A stretch of 64,000 bases of DNA. It comes from Spongiimicrobium salis (GTDB lineage Bacteria > Bacteroidota > Bacteroidia > Flavobacteriales > Flavobacteriaceae). The stretch is taken from contig NZ_JBHEQA010000004.1 in the NCBI RefSeq assembly GCF_043678055.1, forward strand, positions 326,610 through 390,609. The letters run 5' to 3'. The first letter of the stretch is position 1, and each line of letters begins with the position of its first letter. Positions 61,662-64,000 of this stretch are shown piece after piece. Made by a program: the position numbers and the translations under genes. The notes beneath the pieces were generated by a model, which was given only the letters and a program-made list of their open reading frames with translations, ran no database searches and was not told where the DNA came from.

Positions 61662-64000
61662 TTAATCTAGTAGAGGATTGGAAATAGAATGCGCTAAGTG
61701 TTTCATAATAATAGTTGCCAATTCATGAACATGGGGCGACTTCATCATCGAGAAATGATCTCCTTGTACTTGGATTACTTCCATTTCATTGGTGAAATTG
61801 GAAAAATCTTGATAACGACAATCTGAATCCAAGGCTGAAAAATAGCTTATTTTGGTGTTTATTTTTCCATTTAAAGTATAACCAGACAATGTCCGTTCTA
61901 AGGATCGAACCGTATTCATTGTACGAATGATCATCTTGGGGTCATCTCTTTCCTCCATAGGAATAAGATCATAAACATATTTAGGAATTCGATGTTGCAC
62001 TTCCTCAAAGGACATCTTGGAAGATGAAACAACTTTTACAGTTTCATTCCATAATTCTTCCATTGTTTCAAAAGTATTGTCATTTGCAATATTATTTTGA
62101 AGATTCGTTCTTAAAAATTCCTTTTCCGATTCAAGATTAAACTCTCTACGCTTGATTTCATCATTTACCGTAAAATCGGTATCTATCATTATCAAACTTT
62201 TAATTTCATCTCCAGATTTTTCCAGTTGTTTAACAATCTCATATCCTAAAATGCCCCCAAAACTCCATCCAATAATAATATATGGCCCCGAAGCCTGCAC
62301 TTTTTTAATTTTATCAATATAGTTTGATGCCATATCCACAACATTCATGTTCATCGGATAGCTATGGTGTATACTTTTACTGCAAAGCCCTAGACAATTA
62401 TAGTTTTTTAGTTGCGCGATCAATTTAATATAACCATGTACATCTCCACTTCCATCATGTATGAAAAAGATATTATTTTTAGGTTTTTTGACCTCTTTTA
62501 ACCGAACAAGTTCTTTAATATTTGCGGTTTTGTCATTTTTATATAAGGGTATTTTTTTTGCTAATTCCTTTAAATTTATTGCTAAAAAAATATCTACTAG
62601 AGGAATCTTAACATCAAATTTCTCGTTGATACTATGCACTAACTTTGTAGCATTTAAGGAATGTCCCCCTAAATCAAAAAAATTGGAGTTTATGCCTATA
62701 AATTCTTTCCCTATGCTAAGTATATCGCACCATATTTCTGCCAAGGCCCTTTCAATATTGGTCTTCGGAAGAATAAGATTTTCACCGATCTCAAGTCTTG
62801 GCGAGGGCAAACTAGATTTGTCTATTTTTCCATTCGTGGTAAGCGGAATAGTTTCTATTGGCATATAGTATGAAGGTACCATATACCCTGGAAGATCTTC
62901 GAATGCCCTCTGTTTAATTTCATTAATGTTTCCTGTTTTCGTCAATACAATATAGGCAACTAGGAATGTATTATTATGCTCTCTATGTGTATCAATGATA
63001 ACCTGTTCCAATAAATCTTTGTAGCTATGAAACATGTTTTCTATTTCTCCCAGCTCCACACGGTAGCCCCGTATCTTCACCTGCCCGTCGCGGCGGCCGA
63101 TGAACTCCAGGTCCCCGTCAGGGAGCCAGCGCACAAGGTCCCCCGTGCGGTAGAGGCGACAGCCCTCGCGGAAGGGGTCCGGAAGAAAGCGCTCGCCCGT
63201 CAGCGAGGGCCTGTTCAGGTACCCCTTGGTGACCCCCGCACCAGAGATGTAGAGCTCCCCGATGCAGCCCACGGGCAACAGCGAGAGCCCACCGTCGAGC
63301 ACATAGGCATAAGTGTTCGCCACCGGGCGCCCCAACGGCACCCTGCCCCCCTTGCCCACCTCGGTGCGGACATGTTTCATAAAAGTAGTAATCGTAGCTT
63401 CCGTGGGGCCATAGGCGTTGTAGAAATCGTATTTCCCGCTATAGCGGTCCGCAAGGCCGGCGCGGCACTCCTCCCCACCGCAGACCACCCGGCGGAGCGG
63501 GGCGTGGTCCCCGAGGCCGATGCCCTCCAGATAAGAAGGTGTTATATCTAAATGCGTGATTTCCTGGTCCGTGAGGTAGGCACCGAACAGCTCCCCGTCC
63601 AAGAGCGTCCCACGGTCCACCAGCACCAGACGGGCGCCCGTGCAGAGCGCGATCCATATCTGTTCCACGGAGGCATCGAAGCCCAGGCTGGAGAACTGGA
63701 GGATGCGGTCCGTGGCGTCGATCCCGTAGAGGGAGCACTGCGAGCGTATAAGGTTGGAAAGCCCGCCATGGGGCACCAGCACGCCCTTGGGACGGCCCGT
63801 GGAGCCCGACGTATAGATCACATAGGCCGTATCGTCCCTACCCGTAACGCGCCCAAGGGGCGTGTCGGGATAACCCTCCATCGACGAGACGAAACGCTCC
63901 AGCTCCCCTTCCCCCAAGATCGTAACACAGCCGCTGTCGCCGACGATGTGGGAGATACGGGACTCGGGGTTGTCCATGTCGATCGGGACATAGGCCGCAC
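61662..64000 (-). CDS. NRPS, C-terminal part: A-PCP-thioesterase, 5' partial
   Basis: The frame runs off the right edge; residues before the first in-window ATG already read as the A2 motif of an adenylation domain (AAYVPIDMDNPES). Numbering from base 63977: adenylation core with A3 YTSGSTGRPKG, pocket D101, A102, E105, D144, V165, G167, A188, I196, T197 (code D-A-E-D-V-G-A-I-T-K; the two acids suggest a basic or polar residue, low certainty), A7 YRTGDLV, A8 RGYRVELGEIE at about 303-313. Carrier Ser in LGGHSL; thioesterase from about 500 with GWSFGG nucleophile and final His in QGDHFS. The thioesterase marks the last enzyme of the line. From about base 63050 rightward it is far richer in GC than the rest. 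Confidence 0.92.
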   Translation of the reverse strand, partial: AAYVPIDMDNPESRISHIVGDSGCVTILGEGELERFVSSMEGYPDTPLGRVTGRDDTAYVIYTSGSTGRPKGVLVPHGGLSNLIRSQCSLYGIDATDRILQFSSLGFDASVEQIWIALCTGARLVLVDRGTLLDGELFGAYLTDQEITHLDITPSYLEGIGLGDHAPLRRVVCGGEECRAGLADRYSGKYDFYNAYGPTEATITTFMKHVRTEVGKGGRVPLGRPVANTYAYVLDGGLSLLPVGCIGELYISGAGVTKGYLNRPSLTGERFLPDPFREGCRLYRTGDLVRWLPDGDLEFIGRRDGQVKIRGYRVELGEIENMFHSYKDLLEQVIIDTHREHNNTFLVAYIVLTKTGNINEIKQRAFEDLPGYMVPSYYMPIETIPLTTNGKIDKSSLPSPRLEIGENLILPKTNIERALAEIWCDILSIGKEFIGINSNFFDLGGHSLNATKLVHSINEKFDVKIPLVDIFLAINLKELAKKIPLYKNDKTANIKELVRLKEVKKPKNNIFFIHDGSGDVHGYIKLIAQLKNYNCLGLCSKSIHHSYPMNMNVVDMASNYIDKIKKVQASGPYIIIGWSFGGILGYEIVKQLEKSGDEIKSLIMIDTDFTVNDEIKRREFNLESEKEFLRTNLQNNIANDNTFETMEELWNETVKVVSSSKMSFEEVQHRIPKYVYDLIPMEERDDPKMIIRTMNTVRSLERTLSGYTLNGKINTKISYFSALDSDCRYQDFSNFTNEMEVIQVQGDHFSMMKSPHVHELATIIMKHLAHSISNPLLD
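63050..64000. other. GC-rich mosaic segment inside the NRPS adenylation domain
   Basis: From the window edge down to about 63050 the DNA is roughly 60-68% GC (68% in 63061-63120), against roughly 35% just to the left; the switch occurs within a few codons at the A8 motif. Two AT-richer islands sit inside (about 63363-63431 and 63531-63572), both over pocket-lining segments. The frame and all motifs stay intact, pointing to recent recombination and not to decay. Confidence 0.85.

Noticed and set aside
63027..63738. Long frames on both strands opposite or offset to the NRPS in the GC-rich segment
   Set aside because: They arise because GC-rich DNA has few stop codons; they encode Arg/Pro/Ala-rich sequence without motifs, while the NRPS frame carries all adenylation motifs.
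1..64000. CRISPR arrays, tRNA or rRNA genes, phage or transposon genes
   Set aside because: No regular repeat-spacer pattern, cloverleaf-like segment, integrase or transposase was recognised on either strand.

Overview
The window is from a low-GC Bacteroidota, almost certainly a marine-type Flavobacteriaceae. Evidence: roughly 35-40% GC, FG-GAP/ASPIC and vanadium-haloperoxidase-like lipoproteins, TPR/AraC membrane regulators, BlaI/BlaR pairs, fused ABC permease/M1 aminopeptidases, metallophosphatase-Omp85 proteins and TAnnTTTG-type -7 boxes. No tRNA, rRNA, CRISPR array or intact insertion sequence was seen.

Bases 1-31.4 kb look like ordinary flavobacterial chromosome: a surface FG-GAP protein (5' end cut off) with a haloperoxidase-like lipoprotein, two small membrane or lipoproteins, a large metallophosphoesterase/kinase-like/Omp85 surface protein, an HD protein with a Pycsar-type membrane effector domain, a GAF protein, a second metallophosphoesterase, an EamA exporter, two secreted unknowns, an ABC/M1 peptidase exporter pair, a penicillin-acylase lipoprotein, an MsbA-like ABC protein, a BlaI/BlaR1-M23 pair with a tandem operator, an acyltransferase, a ThuA-like protein and a sterol-desaturase-family protein.

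Bases 31.5-64 kb form a nonribosomal peptide (NRPS) locus, nearly all on the minus strand. In transcription order it holds: the end of an NRPS (A-PCP-TE, entering from the right edge); a serine beta-lactamase-like peptidase fused through three membrane helices to a cyclic-peptide-type ABC exporter; a second periplasmic serine hydrolase; a SyrP-like TauD oxygenase; an Asp/Glu racemase; a cupin/JmjC-like oxygenase; and a type II thioesterase. A plus-strand sigma-54 response regulator and histidine kinase interrupt it. Then come an adaptor/ATPase/TolC export set with no permease, a 2585-residue NRPS (C-A-PCP-E-C-A-PCP, pockets read as Asp/Asn-like then Thr), a DUF5672 protein and a terminator. 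The left end (31.5-38 kb) holds a TPR/AraC one-component sensor, a 47-residue GG-leader peptide missed by size cut-offs, a NusG/UpxY-like antiterminator, a degenerate adenylation-domain fragment and the Sfp-type phosphopantetheinyl transferase.

Likely working model (inference): the phosphopantetheinyl transferase primes the carrier domains; the NRPSs build a peptide with a D-Asx-Thr segment whose Asx may be beta-hydroxylated; the peptide leaves through the peptidase-ABC fusion and is cut in the periplasm, as in ClbP/XcnG/ZmaM-type prodrug maturation. A sigma-54 two-component system controls the adaptor operon from a visible -24/-12 site. A separate layer of control is suggested by two promoters with 21-22 bp tandem CAGGAATT repeats, one before the GG-leader peptide and one before the NusG-like gene. 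The last NRPS gene is a compositional mosaic: about 65% GC up to the A8 motif, then abruptly AT-rich.
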